Below the pieces are notes generated by a model that saw only the letters and a list, made by a program, of their open reading frames with translations, was not told the DNA's origin and did not search any database. A DNA stretch of 64,000 nucleotides, taken from JBDFMH01 sp047238125 (GTDB lineage Bacteria > Pseudomonadota > Alphaproteobacteria > Sphingomonadales > Sphingomonadaceae). The number at the start of each line of letters is the position of its first letter. Position 1 is the stretch's first letter. Location of the stretch: positions 496,001-560,000 of the forward strand of contig NZ_JBDFMH010000001.1 in assembly GCF_047238125.1 (NCBI RefSeq), read 5' to 3'. Positions 9,927-18,963 of the stretch are shown piece by piece. Both the position numbers and the translations under genes were made by a program.

Positions 9927-9940
9927 GGCGATACACCAGT
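9911..9940. promoter_or_regulatory. Perfect 10-bp inverted repeat, likely operator
   Basis: ACTGGTGTAT (9911-9920) is followed by a 10-base spacer and then its exact complement ATACACCAGT (9931-9940). The half-site centres are 20 bases apart, about two helical turns, which suits a dimeric repressor. The repeat encloses the predicted -10 element and the expected transcription start of the gene at 9954. Without a T tract it is less likely to be the lolD terminator, though it could act as one. No regulator gene lies next to it. Confidence 0.5.
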
Positions 9941-9953
9941 TCGGAGATCAGGC

Positions 9954-10277
9954 ATGACAGAAGACGAAATCCGCCGCATCTTTGCCGGCGTCGAAGCCGT
10001 GTCAGGCAAGTTTAAGACCCGGACCGGAAAAGTCGATATCGCGAAGATCATCGATCGCGGGCAGCAAGTGCTGAGCGCCCTCGTACAGGAAGGCGTCGTC
10101 GAAGCCGAACCGGTGAAGCCGGTTTCGGCAGTGCCGACACCTCCGGTGGAAGATGCAGTAGTGACCCATCACTTCGTCCTGCGTCCGGGGCACGCGGTGG
10201 CGATCACTCTGCCGCAGGATCTGACCGCGACCGAAGCCGAGCGGCTGGCGGGCTTCATTCGCACAATTCCATTTTGA
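9954..10277 (+). CDS. Small conserved-looking protein, unknown function
   Basis: A 107-residue acidic protein without signal peptide, membrane segment or cysteine. The N-terminal half is helical and charged; a proline- and valine-rich linker at about residues 50-66 precedes a C-terminal part with the pattern HHFVLRPGHAVAITLPQDL. The start at 9954 is preferred to 9915 because GGAG lies 9 bases before it and the earlier start would fall inside the putative operator. I do not recognise the family. A separately regulated cytoplasmic protein is the most that can be said. Confidence 0.65.
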   Translation: MTEDEIRRIFAGVEAVSGKFKTRTGKVDIAKIIDRGQQVLSALVQEGVVEAEPVKPVSAVPTPPVEDAVVTHHFVLRPGHAVAITLPQDLTATEAERLAGFIRTIPF

Positions 10278-10360
10278 TCAGACCGCACGCGAAATAATTT
10301 GCAGGTCGTGTTCCGATAAATGCTGTGGTGCGTTGTTGCGCTGCAGCAGAGGAATTCAGG

Positions 10361-10807
10361 ATGGCAGCGATGTTCGACATGGCGATAGCCTTCACCAAGG
10401 CGGGGCAGGACATGTGGCGGCTCGGAGTGCAGAGCGCGGAGACATATGCCGCGGCAGGCCGCGTGATCGAGAAGCGGAGCGGCGTGATCGGCGCAGCCCT
10501 GCGCGACCCGCTGGCCGCGGACTATGGCGAACTGGGCTTGATGGGATCGGAGAAAAGTGCAGCTTTTTCGGCCTCAGGGTTATCGCTGTGGAATGACTGG
10601 GTGAAACTGCAGGCTGAGATGGTCGAGCAGATGCGCGATTTCGGCACGCTGGCGACTTGGATGGCGGACCCGCGCGCGCTTGCCACCTCGTCGCGGATGG
10701 CGCAGCGGTCGGCACGGATGACCACGCTGGCGGCGGAGATGGGCGGCAAGGCGCTAGCCCCGGTCCACAAGGCAGCGACTGCAAATGATCGCCGCCTGCG
10801 AAAGTGA
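10361..10807 (+). CDS. Phasin-like small protein (tentative)
   Basis: A 148-residue, mostly helical protein with an amphipathic N-terminal half (AFTKAGQDMWRLGVQSAET) and several Trp and Met residues. This resembles phasin-type proteins that coat polyhydroxyalkanoate granules, but no diagnostic motif was seen. The start at 10361 has an AGAGGAATTCAGG stretch just upstream; an in-frame ATG at 10325 does not. The leader has the TGC/GCA-rich stretch TTGCGCTGCAGCAG, which recalls PhaR-type binding sites only weakly. Function uncertain. Confidence 0.55.
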   Translation: MAAMFDMAIAFTKAGQDMWRLGVQSAETYAAAGRVIEKRSGVIGAALRDPLAADYGELGLMGSEKSAAFSASGLSLWNDWVKLQAEMVEQMRDFGTLATWMADPRALATSSRMAQRSARMTTLAAEMGGKALAPVHKAATANDRRLRK

Positions 10808-10844
10808 CATCGCCGAATCGCGGGGGAAGGCCTAGAGCGGGGGC

Positions 10845-13800
10845 ATGGTCCCCTATGTGCCGCTGCGCATCTTCTCATGCTTCACGATGCTCGATGGTTC
10901 TATCGAGCCGAAGGCGATCGCGAAACATGCGCGCAAGCTGGGCTTCCCGGCTGCCGCGATCACCGATCGCAACGGCCTGTACGGCGCGATGGCCTTTTCC
11001 GACGCTGCTACGAAGGACGGTGTGCAACCCATCGTCGGCACGATGCTGGCCGTTGCCCGTCCCGATATGGCGGAAGGCAAGCCGCCGACTCTCGACTGGT
11101 TGGCGCTCTATGCTCAGGACGAACGCGGCTACGACAATCTCTGCGCGCTCGTTTCTGCCGCCCATCTGGCCCGCCCCATCGCGCAGGAGCCGCATGTCGG
11201 ATTCGACCTGATCGAGCGCCACAGCGAGGGCTTGATCGCGCTGACGGCGGGCGGCGAAGGCGCGCTCGCACGGCTGCTGGCCGATGATCAGGGGGCCGCC
11301 GCAGGCGCCTATGCCGATCGGCTTGAAACGCTCTTTCCAGGCCGGCTCTATATCGAAATCGCGCGGCGCGAGCAGGATATCGAGCGCAGGTCAGAACCCG
11401 CGCTGATCGATCTGGCCTATGATCGCGATCTCCCACTGGTCGCGACCAACCCTGCCTGTTTCGCGGAAGCCGATTTCCACGCCGCGCATGATGCGATGCT
11501 GTGCATCGCCGCGTCGACCTATGTCGACAGCGAGGACCGGGCGCGGTCCAGCCCCCACGCCTGGCTGAAGCCTGCCGATGAGATGGCGCGGCTGTTCGCC
11601 GACTTGCCGGAGGCGATCGCCAATACGCTCGTCGTCGCGCAGCGGTGCGCAGTGGCCGCGCCCTATCGCAAGCCGATCCTGCCCAGCCTGGCCGGTGATC
11701 GCGAAGGCGAGGCCGAAGCGCTACGCCGCGACGCACGCGCCGGACTTGAGCAACGGTTGGAAAAGGCGGGGATAACCGATCCGGCAGAGCGCCAGGCCTA
11801 TTTCGGTCGACTGACGTTCGAATGCGATGTCATCGTCAACATGGGGTTCCCCGGCTATTTTCTGATCGTCGCCGATTTTATCAAATGGGCCAAGGAACAG
11901 GGTATCCCGGTCGGTCCGGGACGCGGATCGGGTGCTGGCTCGGTCGTTGCCTGGGCGTTGACGATCACCGATCTCGATCCCCTCAAGTTGGGCCTGCTGT
12001 TCGAGCGTTTCCTGAACCCCGAGCGCGTCTCAATGCCCGACTTCGACATCGACTTTTGCGAGACTCGGCGCAGCGAGGTGATCAGCTATGTCCAGGCCAA
12101 ATATGGCGCGGATCATGTCGCCCAAATCATCACCTTCGGCCGGCTGAAGGCACGCGCGGTGCTGAAGGACACCGGCCGGGTGCTGCAGATGAGCTATGGC
12201 CAGGTCGATCGCCTGGCCAAGCTGGTCCCGAACCATCCGACCGATCCGTGGACGCTGGAGCGATCCCTAAACGGCGTGAGCGAGTTCAAGGCTCAGTATG
12301 ACGGCGATGATCAGGTTCGTCGGCTGATCGATCTTGCGATGCGGCTGGAAGGGCTTCCGCGCCACAGTTCCACGCATGCCGCGGGTGTAGTGATCGGCGA
12401 TCGGCCGCTGGATCAGCTGGTGCCGCTCTACCGCGACCCGCGGTCGGAATTCCCCGTGACCCAGTTCGACATGAAATATGTCGAGGGCGCCGGCCTCGTG
12501 AAGTTCGACTTCCTCGGCCTGAAGACGCTTTCCGTGTTGCAGAAAGCGGTGCGCTTCCTGGCCGATCGCGGCGTCACGGTCGACCTAGACGCGCTCGAAT
12601 GGGACGACCCGGAGGTCTACAAGCTGCTCCAGCGCGGCGACACGGTAGGCGTCTTCCAGCTCGAATCCGAAGGTATGCGTCGCACGCTGGCCGCGGTCCG
12701 TCCGACGAATTTCGGCGACATCATCGCGCTGGTGTCGCTCTATCGGCCAGGGCCGATGGATAATATCCCGATGTTCGGCGACCGCAAGAACGGGCGGGCG
12801 GCGATCGAATATCCGCATCCGCTGCTCGAGACGATCCTGGGCGAGACTTATGGGATCTTCGTCTATCAGGAACAGGTGATGCAGGCGGCCCAGATGCTCG
12901 CCGGCTATTCACTGGGCGAGGCCGATCTGCTGCGCCGCGCGATGGGCAAGAAGATCAAGGCGGAGATGGACGCCCAGCGCCAGCGCTTCGTCGATGGCTG
13001 CGGGCGCAACGACATCGCGCCGCAAAAGGCGAACGAGCTTTTCGACCTGATCGACAAATTTGCCGGCTATGGCTTCAACAAGAGCCACGCCGCGGCCTAT
13101 GCACTGCTTGCCTATCAGACCGCGTGGCTGAAGGCGCATCACAAGCCCGAATTCTTTGCGGCATCGATGTGCTACGACATGGCGCTGACCGACAAGCTGG
13201 GCATCTGGGTGGAGGATATGCGCCGCGCCGGCGTGCCGTGCCTGCCCCCCGACGTAAACCTGAGCGGCGCCGAATTCACGGTCGAGCAGGTCGGTGTGCG
13301 CTATGCGCTTGGCGCGCTGAAAGGCGTGGGCGAGGCTGCAATGGAAAAGCTGGTCGCCGAGCGTGCCGCCAATGGCGCATTCACCGATCTTGATGATTTC
13401 GCGGCGCGGATTGACCCGCGGCTGATAAACCGCCGCCAGCTGGAAGCGCTGGCCGGGGCCGGGGCGTTCGACGTGCTTGCGCATGAGCGCGCGGCGGTGT
13501 TCGCGGCGGCCGAGACGATCCTCGCGCATGCGGCCTCCGCCCATGACGCGCGAACCAGCGGGCAGGGCGGGCTGTTCGGCGAAGCGGGCGTCAGCGCTGC
13601 CCCGATCCGCCTGCCGAAGTCGGTCAGCTGGTCGCTGGCCGAGCGGATGGCGGCCGAGAAAGAGGCGTTCGGCTTCTATTTCTCTGCCCATCCGACGGAC
13701 CGCTACCGCCACCTTGCCCAAGCGGAGAAGGCGCGCAGCTTCGCTGAATGGTGTGCGATCCCGGCGCCCGCGGCAGCCGAACCGGTGTTCGAGAATGGCC

Positions 13801-14339
13801 GTCGGCAGGCTGCCACCACCTATCGCATGGCCGTGCTGGTCGAGGAGGCGCGCTGGCGTACGTCCGCGCGCGGCCGGCGCTATCTGATGGCGACGTTGTC
13901 GGATGCGTCGGGCCAGTTCATCGCATCGAGCTTTGACGACGAGGCCTCGGAGGGGCTCGAGGTCGCGGCGCGGGGCGGGGACTGCGTGCTGGTGGAAGCC
14001 GAGCTTGAGCGGCGGCCGGGTGAGGAAATCCCCCGCGCCACGGTGCGACGGGTGCGCAGCTTTGCCGGGCTCGCAGGCCAGACCCGGCTGGTGCTGGAAG
14101 TCGAGGCGGATGATCCGGCCGCCGTGCCGGCATTGGCTCAGCTCGTCGAAGGTGAACGCGGCGGCCGCGGCGAACTTCGGCTGCGTGCCATACTTGGCGA
14201 CGGGGGCACCGCCGAGGTTCGGCTCGTCCGCGATCTCTTGCCGGATGCCGAGCTGGCCGCACGGATCGAACGCCTGCCCGGTGTGGTGAGCGTGCGGCTG
14301 TCAGCTGCGGAGCTGCCCCGGCTGGCGCTGGTGGGCTGA
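10845..14339 (+). CDS. dnaE: DNA polymerase III alpha subunit
   Basis: Replicative polymerase catalytic subunit. It has 1164 residues: an N-terminal PHP domain (about 1-280), then the C-family polymerase core with GPGRGSGAGSVVAW and the catalytic acidic motif MPDFDIDFCE, then helix-hairpin-helix and OB-fold regions near the C-terminus. The first PHP metal motif, H-x-H-S in many DnaE proteins, reads PLRIFS here, so this domain probably cannot act as a nuclease. No beta-clamp motif was pinned down by eye. It sits alone between the phasin-like gene and the flavin reductase gene. Confidence 0.96.
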   Translation: MVPYVPLRIFSCFTMLDGSIEPKAIAKHARKLGFPAAAITDRNGLYGAMAFSDAATKDGVQPIVGTMLAVARPDMAEGKPPTLDWLALYAQDERGYDNLCALVSAAHLARPIAQEPHVGFDLIERHSEGLIALTAGGEGALARLLADDQGAAAGAYADRLETLFPGRLYIEIARREQDIERRSEPALIDLAYDRDLPLVATNPACFAEADFHAAHDAMLCIAASTYVDSEDRARSSPHAWLKPADEMARLFADLPEAIANTLVVAQRCAVAAPYRKPILPSLAGDREGEAEALRRDARAGLEQRLEKAGITDPAERQAYFGRLTFECDVIVNMGFPGYFLIVADFIKWAKEQGIPVGPGRGSGAGSVVAWALTITDLDPLKLGLLFERFLNPERVSMPDFDIDFCETRRSEVISYVQAKYGADHVAQIITFGRLKARAVLKDTGRVLQMSYGQVDRLAKLVPNHPTDPWTLERSLNGVSEFKAQYDGDDQVRRLIDLAMRLEGLPRHSSTHAAGVVIGDRPLDQLVPLYRDPRSEFPVTQFDMKYVEGAGLVKFDFLGLKTLSVLQKAVRFLADRGVTVDLDALEWDDPEVYKLLQRGDTVGVFQLESEGMRRTLAAVRPTNFGDIIALVSLYRPGPMDNIPMFGDRKNGRAAIEYPHPLLETILGETYGIFVYQEQVMQAAQMLAGYSLGEADLLRRAMGKKIKAEMDAQRQRFVDGCGRNDIAPQKANELFDLIDKFAGYGFNKSHAAAYALLAYQTAWLKAHHKPEFFAASMCYDMALTDKLGIWVEDMRRAGVPCLPPDVNLSGAEFTVEQVGVRYALGALKGVGEAAMEKLVAERAANGAFTDLDDFAARIDPRLINRRQLEALAGAGAFDVLAHERAAVFAAAETILAHAASAHDARTSGQGGLFGEAGVSAAPIRLPKSVSWSLAERMAAEKEAFGFYFSAHPTDRYRHLAQAEKARSFAEWCAIPAPAAAEPVFENGRRQAATTYRMAVLVEEARWRTSARGRRYLMATLSDASGQFIASSFDDEASEGLEVAARGGDCVLVEAELERRPGEEIPRATVRRVRSFAGLAGQTRLVLEVEADDPAAVPALAQLVEGERGGRGELRLRAILGDGGTAEVRLVRDLLPDAELAARIERLPGVVSVRLSAAELPRLALVG

Positions 14340-14416
14340 TTTCCACGAGCCTTTACAAGCCGCGCACCCGATCCCAAGGCGGGTCGACCGCGACTGCGGC
14401 GTGAGAAGGAGCATCA

Positions 14417-14899
14417 ATGGCGGACGGTGATCTCGAAGACCTGTTTCGCAACGCGATGCGCCGCGTCGCCTCGACCGTCCATGTCATCACCATCACCGTC
14501 GATGGCCAGCCGATAGGGATGACGGCGACTGCCGTCTCCTCGCTGACCGCCAGCCCGCCGAGCCTTCTCGCCTGCGTCAACCAGTCCGCCTCGATGCATG
14601 GTGCACTTGCCGCTGCGCGGCATTTCTGTGTGAACGTGCTTCACAGCGATCAACTCGACGTATCGCGCGCCTTTTCCGACAGCCGGATGCGGGATGTGCG
14701 GTTCGAGAATGGCGATTGGGTGCGCGACGATCATGCGCCCTGGCTGCGCGATGCCCAGGCTTCGCTGATCTGCGAGCGTAATCAGCTGATCGCGTTCGAG
14801 ACGCATAGCATCGTCATCGGCCTCGTACAGCAGGTGCGCATCCGCGATGCCGTCGATCCGTTGATCTACCTCGACGGCCGGTACGTCCGCGCCGACTGA
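14417..14899 (+). CDS. Flavin reductase-like domain protein
   Basis: A 160-residue protein of the FMN-binding flavin reductase family, which use NAD(P)H to reduce FMN or FAD for partner monooxygenases. Visible family features are the N-terminal FRNAMRRVASTVHVIT segment, GMTATAVSSLTASPPSLL, the CVNQSAS stretch and the FCVNVL strand. A GAGAAGGAG ribosome binding site precedes the start. No monooxygenase gene adjoins it, so its partner is unknown. Confidence 0.85.
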   Translation: MADGDLEDLFRNAMRRVASTVHVITITVDGQPIGMTATAVSSLTASPPSLLACVNQSASMHGALAAARHFCVNVLHSDQLDVSRAFSDSRMRDVRFENGDWVRDDHAPWLRDAQASLICERNQLIAFETHSIVIGLVQQVRIRDAVDPLIYLDGRYVRAD

Positions 14900-14967
14900 T
14901 CATGCATGCGGTCGGGTTGCCAGCCGACGACAGCGTTGTCATATCCGGCAACCGGAAGGGGAGCTGA

Positions 14968-16422
14968 ATGTCGAATGGTGCGCATACGCTGATCCTGTTC
15001 GGGGCGACGGGCGATCTGGCGCAGCGGATGTTGCTGCCCTCGTTGTTCGGGCTCGATGCGGATGGGTTGCTGCCCCGGCAGCTCAGGATCGTGGCAACCG
15101 CACGCAGCGATCATGATGACGCTGGATTCCGCGCGATTGCGGGCGAAGCGCTTACCCGTTCTGTCGAAAAGGACCGACTGGACGACACCAAGGTTTCCGC
15201 CTTTCTCGACCGTCTGAGCTATGTGCCGCTCGACGCGTCCAATCCGGCGGGCTTCGCTGAGCTGGCCGCCGCGGCGAATGGTGAAGGGGGGCGATCAATC
15301 TTCCTGTCGACCGCACCCAGCCTGTTCGAGCCGACGATCGAGGGATTGGCCGCGTCCGGGCTCGCGGAAGGCAATACCCGTCTCGCACTGGAAAAGCCGC
15401 TTGGTACCGATCTCGCTTCTAGCCGGGAGATCAACGATGCGGTCGCGCGTCATTTTCCGGAGGAGCGGACGTTCCGGATCGACCATTATCTGGGAAAGGA
15501 GACTGTCCAGAACCTTCTGGCGCTCCGCTTCGCGAACACGATGTTCGAGCCGCTGTGGAATGCGCAGGGCATTGATCATGTCCAGATCACGGTCGCGGAA
15601 ACGGTGGGCCTGGAAGGTCGGACCGCTTATTTCGATGGATCGGGCAGCCTGCGCGACATGGTCCAGAACCATATGCTCCAGCTGCTCGCGCTCGTCGCGA
15701 TGGAGCCGCCGGCGCAGTTTGACGCGACCGCGATCCGTGACGAGAAAGTGAAGGTGCTAAGGTCGCTGCGCCGGATCGATGCGACCACGGCCGCCAGCCA
15801 TTCCGTGATCGGCCAATATGGCAAGGGCGCGGTGGCGGGGGCGCCGGTGCCTGGCTATGCCGACGAGCTGGGCCGGCCATCCGAGACCGAGACGTTCGTC
15901 GCGATCAAGGCCCATGTCGATAACTGGCGCTGGCGCGGTGTGCCCTTCTACCTGCGGACCGGCAAGCGCCTGCCGCAGCGCGAGTCGGAGATCTTCATCC
16001 AGTTCAAGCCGGTGCCGCATTCGATCTTCGCTGCCCGCGGCGCCGTCACGCAGCCGAACAAGCTGGTGATCGGGCTGCAACCGGAAGAAAATATCCGCCT
16101 GATGGTGATGGCGAAGCTACCCGGGTTGGACCGGCAGGGAATCCGCCTGCGCGAAGTGCCGCTGGATCTGGGCATGGCCGATGTCTTCGCCGACGTGCGC
16201 CGCCGGATCGCCTATGAACGGCTGCTGCTCGATCTGGTCGAGGGCGATCCGACATTGTTCGTGCGCCGGGACGAGGTCGAGGCGCAATGGGAATGGATCG
16301 ACGCGATCCGCAGCGGCTGGGAAGCCAATGGCATGACGCCAAAGAGCTACCCGGCGGGAACCTGGGGCCCCTCCGCTGCGATTGCATTGACCGAGCGTGA
16401 TGGAGTGAGCTGGCATGATTGA
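14968..16422 (+). CDS. zwf: Glucose-6-phosphate 1-dehydrogenase
   Basis: Oxidises glucose 6-phosphate to 6-phosphogluconolactone with NAD(P)+, the entry to the Entner-Doudoroff and pentose phosphate routes. It has 484 residues. The nucleotide-binding FGATGDLA is at 11-18 and the active-site signature RIDHYLGKE at 170-178. GAAGGGGAG precedes the start. It begins the operon zwf-pgl-edd-glk; pgl overlaps its last 8 bases. Confidence 0.97.
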   Translation: MSNGAHTLILFGATGDLAQRMLLPSLFGLDADGLLPRQLRIVATARSDHDDAGFRAIAGEALTRSVEKDRLDDTKVSAFLDRLSYVPLDASNPAGFAELAAAANGEGGRSIFLSTAPSLFEPTIEGLAASGLAEGNTRLALEKPLGTDLASSREINDAVARHFPEERTFRIDHYLGKETVQNLLALRFANTMFEPLWNAQGIDHVQITVAETVGLEGRTAYFDGSGSLRDMVQNHMLQLLALVAMEPPAQFDATAIRDEKVKVLRSLRRIDATTAASHSVIGQYGKGAVAGAPVPGYADELGRPSETETFVAIKAHVDNWRWRGVPFYLRTGKRLPQRESEIFIQFKPVPHSIFAARGAVTQPNKLVIGLQPEENIRLMVMAKLPGLDRQGIRLREVPLDLGMADVFADVRRRIAYERLLLDLVEGDPTLFVRRDEVEAQWEWIDAIRSGWEANGMTPKSYPAGTWGPSAAIALTERDGVSWHD

Positions 16423-17119
16423 AGCCGAATGGTGGGAATATGACGATCAGGGCGATCTGATCGATGCGGTGGCGGGCGATGTCGGCTTCATCATCGAAAG
16501 CGCGCTGGATGCGCGTGGCCAGGCGTTGCTTGCGCTGCCGGGTGGCAAGACGCCCGTGCCGATCCTCGAGAAGCTGGCGACCATGAAATATGATTGGAAG
16601 CGGGTCACCATCGTGCCGACCGACGATCGGCTGGTCGCCGTGAACGATCCACTGTCGAACGTGGCGATGCTGGCGCGGATTTTCCTGCCGAAGGGGGCCC
16701 GCGTGCTCCCGATCGGATCGGAGAACAAGGATCACAAGGCGGCCGGCAATGCCGCTGATGCGCGCCTGCAGGATCTGCACTGGCCGCCCGATCTCGTCTG
16801 GCTGGGCGTCGGCGCGGACGGCCATACCGCCTCGATTTTCGCCGGGCCCGACTTGAAGGATGCGCTGGACGCCCCGAAGGCGCGCCGTGCCGTGGGTGTG
16901 CTGCCCGATCCGCTGCCGCCCGAGGCACCGGTCGCACGTGTCACGCTGACCCGCGCCGCCATCCTGTCGGCGCGCACGATCATGCTGGTGCTGGCCGGCA
17001 AGGAGAAGCGCAAGGTACTTGAACGGGCGCTCAAGGATGGCCCGATGTCGACCGTGCCGGTGGGCCGCGTTCTGGCGGATGCCGAACAGGCGATCGACAT
17101 CCATTGGGCGGCGGAGTGA
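16415..17119 (+). CDS. pgl: 6-phosphogluconolactonase
   Basis: Hydrolyses 6-phosphogluconolactone to 6-phosphogluconate. It has 234 residues of the SugarP_isomerase-like (DevB) type, with LPGGKTPVPI near residue 45 and the signature GVGADGHTASIF near residue 130. It overlaps zwf by 8 bases and edd follows after 21 bases, so the enzyme is coupled to its supplier and user. Confidence 0.95.
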   Translation: MIEAEWWEYDDQGDLIDAVAGDVGFIIESALDARGQALLALPGGKTPVPILEKLATMKYDWKRVTIVPTDDRLVAVNDPLSNVAMLARIFLPKGARVLPIGSENKDHKAAGNAADARLQDLHWPPDLVWLGVGADGHTASIFAGPDLKDALDAPKARRAVGVLPDPLPPEAPVARVTLTRAAILSARTIMLVLAGKEKRKVLERALKDGPMSTVPVGRVLADAEQAIDIHWAAE

Positions 17120-17140
17120 TCCGGTCGCGAAAGGATTGAG

Positions 17141-18961
17141 ATGACGCTCCACCCCGAGATCGCCGCCGTCACCGATCGCGTGATCGACCGGTCCCGCGCC
17201 GGCCGCGCGGCCTATCTCGATCTGATCGCGCGTGAGCGGGAAAGCGGGGTGGATCGCCCGAACCTCAGCTGCGGCAATCTGGCGCACGGCTTCGCCGCCT
17301 CGGGCGAGGACAAGCCGGCGATCCGCGACAATCGGGGCATGAATATCGGGATCGTCACGGCGTTCAACGACATGCTGTCCGCACACCAACCCTATGGCGG
17401 CTATCCTGACCGGATGAAGCTGTGGGCGCGGGAAGTGGGGGCGACTGCCCAGGTGGCGGGCGGCGTGCCGGCGATGTGCGATGGCGTGACCCAGGGCCAG
17501 CGCGGCATGGAGCTGTCGCTGTTCAGTCGCGATACGATCGCGCTGTCGACTGCCGTCGCGCTCAGCCACGGCATGTTCGAAGGCGCCGCGCTGCTCGGCA
17601 TTTGCGACAAGATCGTGCCGGGGCTGCTGATCGGTGCGCTGCGTTTCGGCCATCTCCCCATGATCCTGGTGCCGGCGGGGCCGATGCCGTCAGGCCTGGC
17701 AAACAAGGAAAAGCAGCGCGTTCGGCAGCTCTATGCCGAGGGCAAGGTCGGCCGTGCGGAACTGCTCGAAAGCGAGAGCGCATCATATCATGGCGCCGGC
17801 ACCTGCACCTTCTATGGTACCGCAAATTCCAATCAGATGATGATGGAAGTGATGGGGCTGCACATGCCCGGCGCCGCCTTCATCAATCCGGGCACGAAGC
17901 TGCGCCAGGAATTGACCCGCGCTGCGGTTCACCGCCTCACCGCGATCGGTTGGGATGGCGACGATTACCGGCCACTCGGCCGCTGCATCGACGAGAAGGC
18001 GATCGTGAATGCCTGCGTCGGCCTGCTCGCCACTGGCGGATCGACCAATCATGCAATCCATATTCCCGCGATCGCGCGCGCGGCCGGGATCCTGATCGAT
18101 TGGGCGGATCTGGATCGCCTGTCGGCAGCCGTGCCGCTGATCGCACGCGTCTACCCGAATGGATCGGGCGACGTGAACCACTTCCACGCTGCCGGCGGCA
18201 TGGGCTTCGTGATCGCCACGCTGGTCGGGGCGGGGCTGCTGCACGACGATATCCTGACAGTTGCGGGCGACCGTCTGCTCGATCACGCGCGAGAGCCGAT
18301 GCTGGACGACGAAGCGCTGGTCTTCGCGCCACCGCCGGTCGAGACCCGCGATGCGGCGATGCTGCGCCCCGCCGATAATCCTTTCCAGCCCGATGGCGGG
18401 ATGCGCCTGGTGCAGGGAAATCTCGGGCGCGGGACGTTCAAGACATCGGCGGTCGATCCGGCGCGGTGGACGATCGAGGCGCCCGCGCGCGTGTTTCATG
18501 ATCAGGATGAGGTGCTGGCGGCGTTCAAGGCGGGCGAACTTGAACGCGATGTCGTGGTCGTCGTGCGCTTTCAGGGGCCGCGCTCCAACGGCATGCCGGA
18601 GCTCCATAAGCTGACCCCGCCGCTGGGCGTGCTTCAGGATCGCGGCTTCCGCGTCGCTCTCGTCACCGACGGGCGGATGTCCGGCGCGTCGGGCAAGGTG
18701 CCCGCGGCGATCCATGTCAGCCCGGAAGCGCTGGGCGGCGGACCGCTGGCGCGGTTGCGGGACGGGGACGTCATCCGCCTCTCGGGGGAAACCGGGACGC
18801 TGGATGCCATCGTCGATCCTGTGGAATGGGCTGCACGCGAGCCGATCCCGGCACCGCCCCCTGCGATCGGCACGGGCCGCGAACTGTTCGCGCTGATGCG
18901 GCACGGCGCGGACGAGGCGGAGCGCGGGGGATCCGCAATGTTGGCGGCGGCGGGTCTCTGA
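17141..18961 (+). CDS. edd: Phosphogluconate dehydratase
   Basis: Converts 6-phosphogluconate to 2-keto-3-deoxy-6-phosphogluconate using an iron-sulfur cluster; this is the first committed step of the Entner-Doudoroff pathway. It has 606 residues, normal for Edd. The IlvD/Edd family features are visible: GIVTAFNDMLSAHQP, PAMCDGVTQGQ, GICDKIVPG, the GAGTCTFYGTANSNQ stretch with its cluster cysteine, and the C-terminal TDGRMSGASGKVPAAIH. The aldolase gene (eda) is not in this window. glk follows after 2 bases. Confidence 0.97.
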   Translation: MTLHPEIAAVTDRVIDRSRAGRAAYLDLIARERESGVDRPNLSCGNLAHGFAASGEDKPAIRDNRGMNIGIVTAFNDMLSAHQPYGGYPDRMKLWAREVGATAQVAGGVPAMCDGVTQGQRGMELSLFSRDTIALSTAVALSHGMFEGAALLGICDKIVPGLLIGALRFGHLPMILVPAGPMPSGLANKEKQRVRQLYAEGKVGRAELLESESASYHGAGTCTFYGTANSNQMMMEVMGLHMPGAAFINPGTKLRQELTRAAVHRLTAIGWDGDDYRPLGRCIDEKAIVNACVGLLATGGSTNHAIHIPAIARAAGILIDWADLDRLSAAVPLIARVYPNGSGDVNHFHAAGGMGFVIATLVGAGLLHDDILTVAGDRLLDHAREPMLDDEALVFAPPPVETRDAAMLRPADNPFQPDGGMRLVQGNLGRGTFKTSAVDPARWTIEAPARVFHDQDEVLAAFKAGELERDVVVVVRFQGPRSNGMPELHKLTPPLGVLQDRGFRVALVTDGRMSGASGKVPAAIHVSPEALGGGPLARLRDGDVIRLSGETGTLDAIVDPVEWAAREPIPAPPPAIGTGRELFALMRHGADEAERGGSAMLAAAGL

Positions 18962-18963
18962 CC

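Noticed and set aside
16046..17653. A 535-codon leftward open frame opposite zwf, pgl and edd
   Set aside because: No domain and opposite strand to a confident operon.
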